A stretch of DNA of 64,000 nt from Entoloma clypeatum (Eukaryota > Basidiomycota > Agaricomycetes > Agaricales > Entolomataceae), in assembly GCA_963565915.1 (NCBI GenBank), contig OY751495.1, positions 1,488,001-1,552,000 of the forward strand. The letters are read 5' to 3'. Positions 9,962-20,560 of the stretch are shown here, one piece after another. Position 1 is the first letter of the stretch; every line of letters starts with the position of its first letter. The notes under the pieces are model-generated. The model saw only the letters and a list, made by a program, of their open reading frames with translations, made no database searches and was not told the DNA's origin. A program made the translations under genes and the position numbers.

Positions 9962-11240
9962 TTGGTTCTATCATGTTGGTTTCTCCAACAGGAAGTCTGC
10001 CATACACCTCTACATACACCTGACATCAACACCACCCCACACCCCTCACCTACATATCTATACTATCATCTATATACATGCATACCTACTCTAATACATA
10101 GTATGATATACTATGATTGATTTCCAACAATCCCCTGAGGCAGAGATGATAAAAAAAAGCTAAAAAAGCGGTCAGAGCCTGAGGAGTGAGGAGCATATAC
10201 CTCCCCTTGAGATACTGGCCTCCCCAGCCAAGCTGTTTCATGTGGGGTGGTTGTAGGGTATATAGGTGTATAGGGGAAGGTACATGGGCACCTTAGCATG
10301 GGTATAACATGGTGAAAAGAGTGAAATTGTATGTACTCATCTTGGGTACAGATCATCATCTTAAGCCCAAAAATTAGTCAGGGCAACTATGTAGGGCTAT
10401 TCTGTAGTGTAAATAGGTCTCCAAGCATTGGTAGTACAAGGTGTACAATGGTTAGATCAGGTAGGAAAGTGTAGAAGATGAGATGTACATCAAAAATAGC
10501 CTACATCAGCAAACACTGATTTTTGCTGAAGATTGTTGCAGCTTGCCTATGTTCTGTGCAGCTCTTCACAGCACTGTTAATCCAAAGTGTGAGCTTTGAA
10601 GATCTTTAGAGATGAGGTGTAAAATTTCATCAGCAAACACAGATGTTTGGCTGTAGCAAACTGTAGTAATACTGTGATGCTGTAGTCACATGTAGCACTG
10701 TAGCATCCCATAGTGCCATACTGTGGCAGTGCATTAGCATAATAGGGAGCTGTAGTGAGATGTAGTGATGCAGCATGATGTAGTGCTCAACAGTACATGT
10801 AGTAGTATTACAATGTATCTCACAAATTCCTTGAAGTCACATAAAAATGTCTCTCGTAGCATGACCATTGACAAGTTATAATTAAGGATGAGGGAAACAA
10901 AGAGAAACTATGTAATATGATAGTATTTCAAGCCCCTGGCATCCCTTGCCCACATGTCATCAGTCTCATCCCAAAGTTTCACCATGTATCATCCCTTACG
11001 TCTTGATAGGTGGCATCTCACATGTTCCAAGCCTTAGTTGTAAGGTATAGCCTAAAGTATGTGGCTGTAGCCAGTGAAATTGAAGGCTTTCACTCTGGAG
11101 ATAGCCAGTGACTGGCTACAGCCAGGCAAAGCTTCAACATGTTGTAGCCTCCGAAAATGGCTGCAGCCACACTCAGGAATTTGTAAGCCACACTTGTGAA
11201 TTTGTAGACAATAATAATATATGATAATATTCAATTACTA
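9962..11240. other. Gene-free AT-rich repeat debris
   Basis: No coding frame of substance. 10630-10810 is rich in CTGTAG and TGTAG strings. A hairpin with 14-bp arms (TGGCTGTAGCCAGT at 11062-11075, complement at 11111-11124) lies near the right end. I see nothing else that can be named. Confidence 0.5.
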
Positions 11241-11548
11241 TGCTAAAATACAAAGTAGTAAATACAGCGGGTGGCCGGCGGCATCCTCCCGCCCCGCCTC
11301 GCAACCCTCCTGTCGCCATGCGTCTCCCATCTTCCAGCGCACCTCCTGCCTTTCCTGTGTGTCCTATGCCATTCCTCGCGCATCTCCCACCATTCCTGTG
11401 GCCACATGTCTCCTTTGGCGGTGCCTCCTCATGTCTCAGGCCTTTCCTGCGTGTCATGTACCCTTCATTGCACATCTCTGTTATTCTCATGTCCCTCTAG
11501 CGCACCGTCGTTGCGTCAGCCATTCCCTGGTTCTCAGGTGGCCTGTGT

Positions 11549-11954
11549 TGTTGCCTGCATGGTTCGTCAGTGGTCTGACATGTGGGCAGAGTGGGGTGCT
11601 TACCTATAGCTGGGCTGTGTGGCCCTTGTGCAAATGGAGGGGGGAGGGAGGAGGGAGGGGATGGAGAAAGGGGAGGGAGGGAGTGGAGATGAGGGAGGTG
11701 ATAGGGGGAAGCAAGCAGACATGAGTCACTTGGGAGATTCTTCAACTTTTGGCTGTCGCCGAGGTCGGCAAGTTCCGGTGTTTCATCGACATCAGCCCCT
11801 CATCTCCACTCCCTCCCTCCCCCTCCCTCTCCTTTCTCCATCCCCTTTCTCCTCCCTCCTCCCTCCATTTGCACAAGGGCCACACAGCCCAGCTATAGGT
11901 AAGCACCCCGCTCTGCCCACATGTCAGACCACTGACGAACCATGCAGGCAACAA
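11549..11954. mobile_element. Foldback element core with long inverted arms
   Basis: About 150 bp from TTGTTGCCTGCATGGTTCGT at 11549 recurs inverted up to 11954, with the same landmarks in reverse order: ACATGTGGGCAGAG, TGCTTACCTATAGCTGGGC, GGCCCTTGTGCAAATGGAGG and a GA-rich run. The arms enclose roughly 90 bp. The inverted sequence continues after Gypsy-1: AACAACACAGGCCA at 17199 is the complement of TGGCCTGTGTTGTT near 11545. The Gypsy therefore interrupted the right arm. Confidence 0.75.
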
Positions 11955-12324
11955 TGTTATGCGTAACAAACCGTTCCAAGGTTCGGGCAGAGTATGCAGG
12001 AAGATGGAAAGGCGAAGAGCAATGTGATTGCTAAATCTAAGGAATGTAGCTATGGTACATGAGGTTTATATAGTACTGACTATGAGCGGTAGCGAATGAG
12101 TCAGTAACTGTGGAAGGCAGTGCGCATGAGTAAGGCAACTGCGGAAGGCTATGCACTAATGAGTAAGCTGACTGCGGAATGAGTCAGACAGCTGCGGAAA
12201 GCGAGTCAGCGCGGGAGCGAAGTATACTAAAGGAAATAAAGTATAATACGATATGTGTAAGCGGGGGCCGATGAGTAAAAGTGAAAAGGTAAGCGTATAC
12301 GTCCGTAGTCGTTAGTCCGTAACA
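11955..12324 (-). repeat. Gypsy-1 left LTR (3' LTR), 370 bp
   Basis: Near-identical to 16830-17198. Starts with the imperfect palindrome GTTATGCGTAAC. Confidence 0.93.
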
Positions 12325-12409
12325 TGTTCCCCTCCTCAAGGTCTGTGTCCTCACAGACTACCTACTCCCATCCATCGTTGCCATTTGGATCGGCCCAGGC
12401 AGGGTCAAC

Positions 12410-12730
12410 TCAGTTACCCCAATCCTTTATCAGTTCTTCGTTTACCGCCGTGGCAAACTCTAAACCTCGAACGGCGAGGCGAAGGTGTCGATTCTCGACA
12501 GCAAGGGTGTTGGTATAGTTTTTGAGGATGAGCTTCTCCTCAGCGGTGGGGGCGGTTGGTAAATCGGAGAGGGTATGAAGGCGGATATGCATCTGCCGGT
12601 GGAGGATGTCGGCGACGGAGGTTTCGAGCGCATGGATCTGGTCGCGTATGGAGAGCGCTTCGCCGATGAGGGTGGTGATGGTGGGGTTGATATCGGAAGC
12701 ATCGGTGGAGGCGGCGGTGATGTTGGACAT
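12410..12730 (-). CDS. Extra small ORF between pol and 3' LTR of Gypsy-1
   Basis: ATG-started frame of 106 residues lying 117 bp after the pol stop and ending 85 bp before the LTR. It has no stop or frameshift. The middle is strongly helical with spaced Leu/Ile (TTLIGEALSIRDQIHALE, then ILHRQMHIRLHTL), suggesting a coiled coil, followed by LAVENRHLRLAVRGLEF. There is no signal peptide or membrane segment, so it is not envelope-like. I do not recognise it. It occupies the position of the third ORF of some Gypsy lineages. Confidence 0.55.
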   Translation of the reverse strand: MSNITAASTDASDINPTITTLIGEALSIRDQIHALETSVADILHRQMHIRLHTLSDLPTAPTAEEKLILKNYTNTLAVENRHLRLAVRGLEFATAVNEELIKDWGN

Positions 12731-12847
12731 GGCAGAAATGATGTTTGAAAGGTATAAGAAGAACGGCGTGTTGGGCGAGAAGAGTTGGAGCGGGGAACTC
12801 GATGTGACAGAAGTCGATGTGGAAAATGGTTCTCAAAGTTTGTTCTT

Positions 12848-15763
12848 TTATCGTGGACGCGATGGATTTTGCCGATGAAAATCTCGGATCAAGTCTTGAG
12901 CGTTCTGAACATTAGTCCGAGGTTCCCACGTGTTCTCTTCTGGGCCATACCCTTCCCATTGGACAAGGTACTGGATCTTTCCACAGAATTTCCGAGAGTC
13001 TAGGATCATGGAGACATGGTATTCTTCTCGTCCTTCAACGATGATCGGATCAGGGGCTGGCTTCTTTTTCTGAATGGCATACTTCGGGGTTTCGTATGGT
13101 GATAACAGGGTCTCGTTGAACACAGGGTGGATCATCTTCCAAGTTTTGGGAAGATCAAGACGGTATGCGCTAGCTCCTTTCTTCTCTAGGACTTTGAACG
13201 GTCCGTGTCGGAGGGCGTCAAGTTTCTTTGAGGGACGATCAGTCCTGATGTTAGTCCCTTCCAGCCACACCTTGTCTCCGATGCGGTAATTCCGAGACGG
13301 GCTTCGTCGTGTGTCAACTGTCTTCTTCATCTGATCCTGGGCCTGTTTCAGTGCTGCGTTGGCTTCTTCTCGTGCCTGTTTGAGTTTTTTCAAGAAGTCG
13401 TTTGCCGCTGGATTGGTGTCTTCCAACACAAGTTCTCCCTTCCAAGGATGCAGACCGTAGTTGAGATAGAATGGTGTGTACTTTGTCGCTTGATGTTCTT
13501 TGTCATTGTACTGGAATTCTGCGATTGCGATCCATTCCGCCCAATCATCTTGTAGATGGTTGACAAAGTTTCGTAAGAACACCTTGGTTTCCTGATGCGA
13601 TCGTTCGGCTTGTCCATCAGTTTGTGGATGGTATGCAGTGGACAGGTTTCTCTTGATTCCCAACATGCGGCAAAGTATCTCCATGAACTTCGCGGTGAAC
13701 TGTGGTCCTCTGTCGCTAATGATCTTCTTAGGGATCCCATGAAGCTTCCATATCTGGTCCCGATAGATCTTGGCTAATCCTTCAGCCGATGGTTCCACGG
13801 TTGTCGGGATGAGATGAAGCATCTTTGAATGTCTGTCCGTGATGACCAGAATTGTGTTCTTCCCATCAGATTCTGGTATCGGTCCCACGACGTCAATCCC
13901 TATGTCTTCCCATGGTTGACTTGGCGCGGCGTTAGGGTGTAGAGGGGTGTGTCTCCTTTGGCGGCTGATCTTGTTACGTTGACAGGTGTCACAACCTTTC
14001 ACATACTTCTTTACGTCATGTAGGATGGTGGGCCACCAGTAGGTGCAAGTGAGGAGTTCATGTGTTCGATATTGTCCTGGATGTCCTGCCACTGGTGCGT
14101 CGTGCGCTTCAAACATCAGTTCTTGGCGCAATTGTGGGTCTGGTGGAACATAGACTCGTTCTCCTGCGTAGGTGATGCCATTTTCCTGCTGGTACCAGTG
14201 AGGATTCTTCTTCAGACCCTGGGCTACTTCTGTCTCCATGCGATTCGAGGCCTTGATGTGTGCGATCCATGGGTTTTCGATGGTTGTGATGTTTCCAATT
14301 TTGATGGAATCAGATATTTCACCCCCTTCAAAGAATTGTTCCTCCGTGAACATCTCCATTTGTATCACATCTTCTGATTCCAATCGTTTCAAAAATAGCC
14401 CCTCCTTGAGCATTTGGTCGCTGTCCTGCGGCTCGAGTTCCGTCTCATACCAGGGTAAACGTGACAGGATGTCTGCTTTCGTGTTTGTCTTCCCAGGTAC
14501 ATGTCGCAGTTCGAAGTCATAGTCTTGTAACTTCATCTTCCAGCGCCTCTGTCGTTGGTTTAGGTCCTGAGGACGCCGGAAATACTCCAGGTTTTTGTGA
14601 TCGGTTAAGATCTCGAAACGTTCCTTGGCTTCAAGTAGATAATGTCGCCAGTCCTTCAGTGCTTCCATGACTGCCAAGAGTTCCTTGTCATATATCTCGT
14701 AATTCTGTTCGGCCGCGGACATGGTCCGCGACAAGAACATGATAGGATGCCACTTGTCGTCTTGTTTCTGTGAAAGTACCGCTCCAATCGCATAACCCGA
14801 TGCATCGGTTTCGACCCTGAACTGTCTGTCCAGTTTGGGCAATGCCAAGACTGGTGCCGTCGTGATTGCCCGTATGAGACCTTCAAATGCTTCTTGCGCC
14901 GCTGGTCCCCACGTGAATGCTGTATTTCCCGTAAGTGTTGTGAGTGGCTTTGCGATGTTTGAGTATCCTTCAATAAAGCGTCGATAAAAATTGGCAAATC
15001 CCAGGAACCTCTGGACTTCCTTTTTTGATGTGGGTACTCGCCAGTTCCGGATTGTGTCCACCTTTTCAGTTTCCATCTCAACATGTCCTTCTCCAACGAC
15101 ATATCCCAATATGGGGCATTTCGTTACTTCCCAAAGACACTTCTTCTCCTTTAGGAACAGGTCATTGTCTGACAGAATCTGCAAGATCTCTTCGGTGTTC
15201 CGGGCGAGTTCTTCCTTGGTTTTACCAATAACCACTATGTCATCCATGTAAATCACACAGATGCGCCGACGGATCTGATCCCTGAATAGGCTGGCCATCA
15301 TCCGAGAGAATGTTCCCGGGGAGTTGCAGAGACCGAAAAACATGACCAATGGTTTAAACAATCCTCGGCTGGTCAGGAAGGCGGCTTTCCATTCGTCACC
15401 CTTCTTAATCCGCACATTATTGTAGCCCCACATGATGTCCATTTTGTTGAAGTAGACTGTGTCCTTCAATACATCCAAGAGGTCGTTGATGCGTGGGAGT
15501 GGGAATTTGTCCTTAACCGTGAATTTATTGACCGTGCGATAATCCTGTACCAATCGTTTGGAACCGTCTTTCTTGTTAATGAAGAAGCAGGGTGATGCAT
15601 AAGGGGATTTGGACGGTCGGATCTTTCCCGTTGCCAGGCCTTCATCGATGAATTCGTCCAGTTCTTCTTGCTCCTTTTGGGTCATAGGATACGTGTTTCC
15701 TCCTGTTTCAGGACTTCCAGTCTCGCCTTGGCCGCTGCCAACTTGTTGGCAATAGAGAATCAC
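12848..15763 (-). CDS. pol: Gypsy-1 pol: RT, RNase H, integrase, chromodomain
   Basis: Unbroken frame of 971 codons. Reverse transcriptase has KMDIMWGYNNVRI, FGLCNSPGTF and the catalytic YMDD near residue 171. RNase H has VETDASGYAIGAVLS and TDHKNLEYF. Integrase has the HHCC zinc site (HDAPVAGH to CDTCQRNK), then IDVVGPIP, ISDRGPQFT and YHPQTDGQAERSHQE for the DDE core. The C-terminus is a chromodomain (EYHVSMILDSR, QYLVQWEGYGPEENTWEP), which in chromoviruses steers integration to marked chromatin. The frame has no ATG of its own at its start and is offset from gag, because a deletion near 15690 removed the gag end and protease. The enzyme domains look intact, but the element cannot make a complete virus-like particle alone. 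Confidence 0.93.
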   Translation of the reverse strand: MILYCQQVGSGQGETGSPETGGNTYPMTQKEQEELDEFIDEGLATGKIRPSKSPYASPCFFINKKDGSKRLVQDYRTVNKFTVKDKFPLPRINDLLDVLKDTVYFNKMDIMWGYNNVRIKKGDEWKAAFLTSRGLFKPLVMFFGLCNSPGTFSRMMASLFRDQIRRRICVIYMDDIVVIGKTKEELARNTEEILQILSDNDLFLKEKKCLWEVTKCPILGYVVGEGHVEMETEKVDTIRNWRVPTSKKEVQRFLGFANFYRRFIEGYSNIAKPLTTLTGNTAFTWGPAAQEAFEGLIRAITTAPVLALPKLDRQFRVETDASGYAIGAVLSQKQDDKWHPIMFLSRTMSAAEQNYEIYDKELLAVMEALKDWRHYLLEAKERFEILTDHKNLEYFRRPQDLNQRQRRWKMKLQDYDFELRHVPGKTNTKADILSRLPWYETELEPQDSDQMLKEGLFLKRLESEDVIQMEMFTEEQFFEGGEISDSIKIGNITTIENPWIAHIKASNRMETEVAQGLKKNPHWYQQENGITYAGERVYVPPDPQLRQELMFEAHDAPVAGHPGQYRTHELLTCTYWWPTILHDVKKYVKGCDTCQRNKISRQRRHTPLHPNAAPSQPWEDIGIDVVGPIPESDGKNTILVITDRHSKMLHLIPTTVEPSAEGLAKIYRDQIWKLHGIPKKIISDRGPQFTAKFMEILCRMLGIKRNLSTAYHPQTDGQAERSHQETKVFLRNFVNHLQDDWAEWIAIAEFQYNDKEHQATKYTPFYLNYGLHPWKGELVLEDTNPAANDFLKKLKQAREEANAALKQAQDQMKKTVDTRRSPSRNYRIGDKVWLEGTNIRTDRPSKKLDALRHGPFKVLEKKGASAYRLDLPKTWKMIHPVFNETLLSPYETPKYAIQKKKPAPDPIIVEGREEYHVSMILDSRKFCGKIQYLVQWEGYGPEENTWEPRTNVQNAQDLIRDFHRQNPSRPR

Positions 15764-16374
15764 GTAGCGATGTCGTCTGAGAACCCTAACCAGGTGATGT
15801 TCTCGCCATCGGTGGCAAGGTCGTCTAACTTGTTGCTGGCCCAGTGTTTACCAGACCCTTCCATCATGTGGGATAACACCGCAAGAATCTTCTGATCGTC
15901 GGACAGGCCCTTCTGGAACCTGATGTATAATTTGGTGGCTTTCCACCACTCATCGAAGGTGTGTCTGTCTTTGAACATCCCAGGATCTTTGATGATCTTG
16001 GATGTATCCATTGTTTGTACTTTCGGTGCTTCTGCCATGTCTAGAACCTGCGGAGTAGGAGAGGTGTCGGATTGTTGGGATGAAGATGGGGTTCGGGATA
16101 CAGGTAGGGGTTGAAAATCAGTCCCTGTTCTAGGCGTCTGTTCGGTATCTGACTGCGCGGAGTCAAAAGTAAATTCGTCAGGGGACTCGTCGGCGGAATC
16201 GGTGGCAAAACGTTCGGGGTATTTCCTCTGTAGATCTCTAAGGAATCTCTGTTCCTGCGCGTCTGTTGGTCGCGAGAAGGGGTCAAGTCTCTCGTTTCGT
16301 GCCCAATGGTTGTACTCCGTCTGTTGCTCGTCGGTGGTGAAGTGGGCGTAGATCTGCTGCTTCGAGTAAGACAT
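15760..16374 (-). pseudogene. gag: Gypsy-1 gag N-terminal half
   Basis: ATG at 16374 gives 204 residues ending at TGA 15760-15762. The part FDEWWKATKLYIRFQKG followed by LAVLSHMMEGSGKHW is the Ty3/Gypsy gag core. The same frame continues beyond the stop as FSIANKLAAAKARLEVLKQ, so the TGA probably replaced an Arg CGA codon. The zinc knuckle is gone. The N-terminal 130 residues are Ser/Thr/Pro-rich. Confidence 0.8.
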
Positions 16375-16520
16375 GGTGATGCGGCTCTGGGACGTCTCGA
16401 CGTGAGCGTCCTAATCAATCTTCTGATAACGGTTGTCTGAACACCGATAAACTCTCTGATCTCTGTGATCCGACCTGTCTGAGGTCCTTCTTGAACACGA
16501 AAGCTTTTGAGTTCGTTCTG

Positions 16521-16727
16521 TCAGGCATTATAGCGCGTGATCTGGTGTTGCCGAGCAAGATGGATGCTCTCTGCTATCTCGCCGTGGGGGCGATGCTCGT
16601 CGTTGTCTAGTTCTTCGTCAAGCACCTGCTGTAGGATGCGACGGATCTCCGATTCGATGTACTGCTGGATGAGTGTAAAATTGATACTGTCTCGAGGACT
16701 TAGCTCCTCCTGTCGGGCTTCTGGCAT
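16521..16727 (-). CDS. Small leader ORF of Gypsy-1
   Basis: ATG frame of 68 residues between the 5' LTR and gag, rich in charged helix-forming residues (IRRILQQVLDEELDNDE). It could be a short upstream frame or the start of gag displaced by mutation. Function unknown. Confidence 0.35.
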   Translation of the reverse strand: MPEARQEELSPRDSINFTLIQQYIESEIRRILQQVLDEELDNDEHRPHGEIAESIHLARQHQITRYNA

Positions 16728-16829
16728 GCTGAATGGGTTACTGGTGAAGTCTTCAAAGAAGCGCGACGTCTTGACTCGTCTGGTAGTTGCTCTCTTCGCT
16801 CTGGGTGAACCTAATGAGATTTAGCAACT

Positions 16830-17198
16830 TGTTATGCGTAACAACCGTTCCAAGGTTCGGGCAGAGTATGCAGGAAGATGGAAAGGCGAAGAGCAATGTG
16901 ATTGCTAAATCTAAGAAATGTAGCTATGGTACATGAGGTTTATATAGTACTGACTATGAGCGGTAGCGAATGAGTCAGTAACTGCGGAAGGCAGTGCGCA
17001 TGAGTAAGGCAACTGCGGAAGGCTATGCACTAATGAGTAAGCTGACTGCGGAATGAGTCAGACAGCTGCGGAAAGCGAGTCAGCGTGGGAGCAAAGTATA
17101 CTAAAGGAAATAAAGTATAATATGATATGTGTAAGCGGGGGCCGATGAGTAAAAGTGAAAAGGTAAGCGTATACGTCCGTAGTTGTTAGTCCGTAACA
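16830..17198 (-). repeat. Gypsy-1 right LTR (5' LTR), 369 bp
   Basis: Pairs with 11955-12324. The sequence next to it on the element strand starts AGTTGCTAAATCTCATTAGG; it does not begin with the TGG of a 3'-end tRNA site, and I cannot assign its primer. Confidence 0.93.
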
Positions 17199-17203
17199 AA
17201 CAA

Positions 17204-18369
17204 CACAGGCCATGCAAGAACCAGAAAATGGCTGGAAACACGAGAACGGTGGGCAGGCATGCGAGAAACAGCACGGGAGACACAGGTAGTGTTTAAAGGT
17301 TCAGTCTACATAGACCTGAACCGGACTGAACTGAACTGAAAAATAGACCACGTTGGACTGAACCGCGGTCTAAGGTCTATACATTTTAGAAAATTTAGAC
17401 TGCAGTTCAGTCTAGATTTTTTTTTTGACTTAGACCGCAAAAAGACCGGTCTAAACTGGTCTAGACTGGTCTTTTTGCCCTTTGGGATGCACCTCCAACC
17501 CCCCCCCCTAATATTCTACAATTTTTGGAGATTTTTCAGTAATCTGCATAATATTCTAGATATTTATAGTCCAATTTCATTGGTCTAAGGCTTGTTTTGA
17601 AGCTACAAGTGAGTGGAATACATTTCTAGCTTGTATATAAACTCTTGCTCAGGTCACAAAGGTTAAGAATTGAGTGAAACATGGTGAAAACATAGCTAAA
17701 ACATATGATTACAGTGTTATTTTTTTGTATCTGTGTTTACAGTGCTATTTTTGTTGTATCTGTACTATTATTACTGTGTTATTTTTGTTATATCTGTGTG
17801 CCTCTCATTGCGGAGCGAGCAATGGGTGGATGCATCAATTCGATGTTGGATGATGCATGACACACACACATCAAATGTGTCAAATATATGTAAACAAACT
17901 CAAAAAACATTGTATTTCTCCTTAATATGGCTACACAGGAGGAAGTAAGCTTATAGACTATATCAATTATGTAGCAGAGTATCATATGTCAATAAATATG
18001 TATTTATTTCATGAATTTTCGCCACAGATTTGAGCATATAGTGATGCAACACTTTACACCAAACAACAGTAAACAATGTGCAAATGCATTGCGCAGGTGC
18101 GCGCAGTGCCTTTCTCATGATCTAATAATAGTTTAACATGATAGAACTCATCAATATATATGTATTGTTATGGACTCTACAGTATGAGGACCATGTCATA
18201 TCTTTTACCTATCATCCCGATGTGGCGCCCTCTTACGAACTTACTATGTCTAATGTCTACTTTCGCAACCTTCGATTCCCAGTCTGACTCACTACCTTAC
18301 TTCGTTATCTCCTTTAGTATACTTCACTCCCACGCTGACTCACTTTCCACAGTCAGCTTATTCATTGTA
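17204..18369. other. Gene-free, with a cluster of TAGACC/GGTCTA palindromes
   Basis: The first 80 bp belong to the interrupted foldback arm. At 17296-17470 the strings TAGACC and GGTCTA, and AGACTGAAC and GTTCAGTCT, occur many times in both orientations, for example GGTTCAGTCTACATAGACCT near 17298. A run of 9 C follows, then AT-rich DNA without a gene. Nothing supports a CDS before the Gypsy-2 fragment. Confidence 0.55.
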
Positions 18370-20560
18370 CTGTACAGTCTTTCCTTGGATTCACGAATTT
18401 CTATCGATGTTTCATTCACGGTTATTTGGACATTGTCGTTCCACTCACCCGACTCACCTGGAAGGGTACTCTGTTCCATTTCTCCGACTCCACATGGAGT
18501 GCATTCAACGAGTTGAAACTCACTGTTACCAAAGCACTGGTCCTCACTCATTGGATTCCTGATCGGCCTATTATCATTGAGACGGACGCCTCCAACTACG
18601 CACTTGGTGTTATTTTGTCCATCCAGACCTCTGACAAGGAGATATACCCAGTAGTGTTCCACTCCCACACCTTCACTGCCCCAGAACTGAACTATGACAT
18701 GCACGACAAGGAGTTACTTGCTATCCATGAAGCATTCAAGGTATGGCAACATTACCTTGAAGGCTCCGCTGCTCCGATCGACGTTGTCACAGACCACAAG
18801 AACCTGGAGTACTTCGCCACTACAAAGGTTCTTACCCACCAACAGGCCTGGTGGTCTGAGTTCCTCTCTCAGTTCAACCTCTTGATTCATTTCTGCCCCG
18901 GACGTCTCGGTACCAAGCTGGACTCTTTGACTAGACGATGGGACATCTATCCCAAAGAGGGAAATAGTGACTATGCATCAGTAAATCCAAGCAACTTCTG
19001 ACCAGTCTTTTCCCAAGAACAGCTGTCTGCATCTCTCCGAGCTACGGAGTTGTTCAACCCTGTTCTCCGTGCCACAGTCATCATGGACATCGAACAGCTA
19101 CATTCCAACATCCTCTGTTCACTCCCATCTGACCCAATCTATGTATGCCAACCATCTCAAGGAGCCCAAACCGCACTGGTCCGTAGACTCCGACGGTTTC
19201 CTCTGTCATAGTGGTCACATTTATGTCCCTGACTCCAATAACCTCCGACTCCACATCCTCCGCAACAAGCATGACCATATTCTCTCTGGACACCCCAGAC
19301 AGAACAAGACAGTTAGTCTCATTCAACGAGATTATACTTGGCCTGGTGTTCGAGACTTTGTCAAAAAGTATTGCAAATCCTGCACCACTTGCATGCGCTC
19401 TAAACCTCAATGCCACAAGCCCTATGGTATGCTCAAGCAACTCCCAGTTCCGAACCTTCTGTGGAACTCCATATCCATGGACTTCATCGAGACACTTCCG
19501 ACCTCCAGCAGTTTTGACGCAATCCTTGTTATTGTTGACCAAATGACAAAACAAAGCATATTTGTTCCGACTACGATCCACTGCACCTCCGAAGACCTAG
19601 CCACCTTGTTCATCTTGCATGTGTTCTCCAAGCACGGAGTACCGGAACATGTCACCTCTGACCAAGGCCCAGAGTTTGTCTCCCGCTTTTTCCACTCCCT
19701 TGGAAAAGCCCTCAACATGACTCTGCACTTCACCTCTGGCTATCATCCTGAAGACGATGGTCAAACCGAATGTACCAATCAAACCTTGGAACAGTACCTC
19801 CACATTTTCTGCAACTATCAGCAGGACAACTGGTCCGAGCTATGTACTTCCGCTTGCAGAGTTCGAGTACAACAATGCTCCGAGTGCTATGACTGGGATC
19901 TCGCCCTTCTTCACCAATAAAGGTTATCATCTGAACCTCTCCATCCATCCAGAGCATGACCTCACATCCGCCCATGCCCAACAATTTGTCATAGACCTGG
20001 ACGAGCTTCACCAAGAGCTCAAATCTACAATCCTAGAAGCTCAATGACGCTATCAAGGCCCCGCCGATCTCCGGCGTGCTCCGCCCCCTCCACTCGAAGT
20101 AGGACAGCAAGCATTTGTGAAGGCCAAGTTTTTCCGCACTACACGACCCTCCAAAAAGCTGTCTGAAAAGTATCTTGGCCCCTTTGACATCCTTGCCAGG
20201 AATGGTACACACTCTTACACCCTCTGACTTCTGGACACCATACGTGGTGTTCACCCCGTTTTCCACATCTCCATGCTGGAGCCATCTGTTCTGAATATCA
20301 TTCTGAACTGGATAGTAACTCCGCCTCCTCCGATCAACGTTGAAGGAGAAGTGGAATATGAAATCGCCGAAATTCTTGACACCAAACTGGATTGGCGGTG
20401 TTCTTGCAAACTGCTCTACCTAGTCCGTTGGCTAGGCTATGAAGGAACCGATGAGGAACAGTCCTGGCTACCCACCACGGAACTCAAACACGCGACGGAC
20501 TTAGTCGCGGACTTCCACTCTGCATATCCAGAGAAACTGGGCCCCTTATCACGCCTATAG
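18370..20560 (+). mobile_element. Gypsy-2, decayed chromodomain Gypsy pol fragment
   Basis: Fragment without recognisable LTRs. It starts inside the RT connection (VQSFLGFTNFYRCFIHGY), then RNase H (IETDASNYALGVILS, TDHKNLEYF), integrase zinc site (HILSGHPRQNKT to CTTCMRSK), core (ISMDFIETLP, TSDQGPEFVSRFF, GYHPEDDGQTEC) and a chromodomain (EYEIAEILDTKL, LYLVRWLGYEG) ending at 20560. In-frame TGA codons at 18999, 20045 and 20225 break it, plus frameshifts near 19140 and 19835. A purine tract GGAGGGGGG follows at 20611-20619. Confidence 0.88.

Larger units (their letters stand above)
11955..17198 (-). mobile_element. Gypsy-1, chromodomain LTR retrotransposon with gag/protease deletion
   Basis: LTRs at 11955-12324 and 16830-17198, TGTTATGCG to CCGTAACA, flanked by AACAA (11950-11954 and 17199-17203). 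The two LTRs differ by about six transitions and one single-base gap in 370 bp, so insertion is fairly recent. Transcription is right to left. A purine tract (GAGGAGGGGAA) sits at 12327-12338 next to the left, 3' LTR. The order is a small frame, gag, pol (RT-RNase H-integrase-chromodomain), then an extra small frame. Most of gag after its N-terminal half, the zinc knuckle and protease are missing. Confidence 0.93.

Noticed and set aside
11221..11724. Open frames of 80-170 codons on both strands around the foldback arms
   Set aside because: They follow the pyrimidine/purine-rich inverted repeats; the protein would be low complexity and is mirrored by the arm.
16800..16829. Primer-binding site of Gypsy-1 from a known tRNA
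   Set aside because: The sequence after the LTR does not begin with TGG and no match to a remembered tRNA end or anticodon arm was convincing; self-priming remains possible but cannot be shown here.
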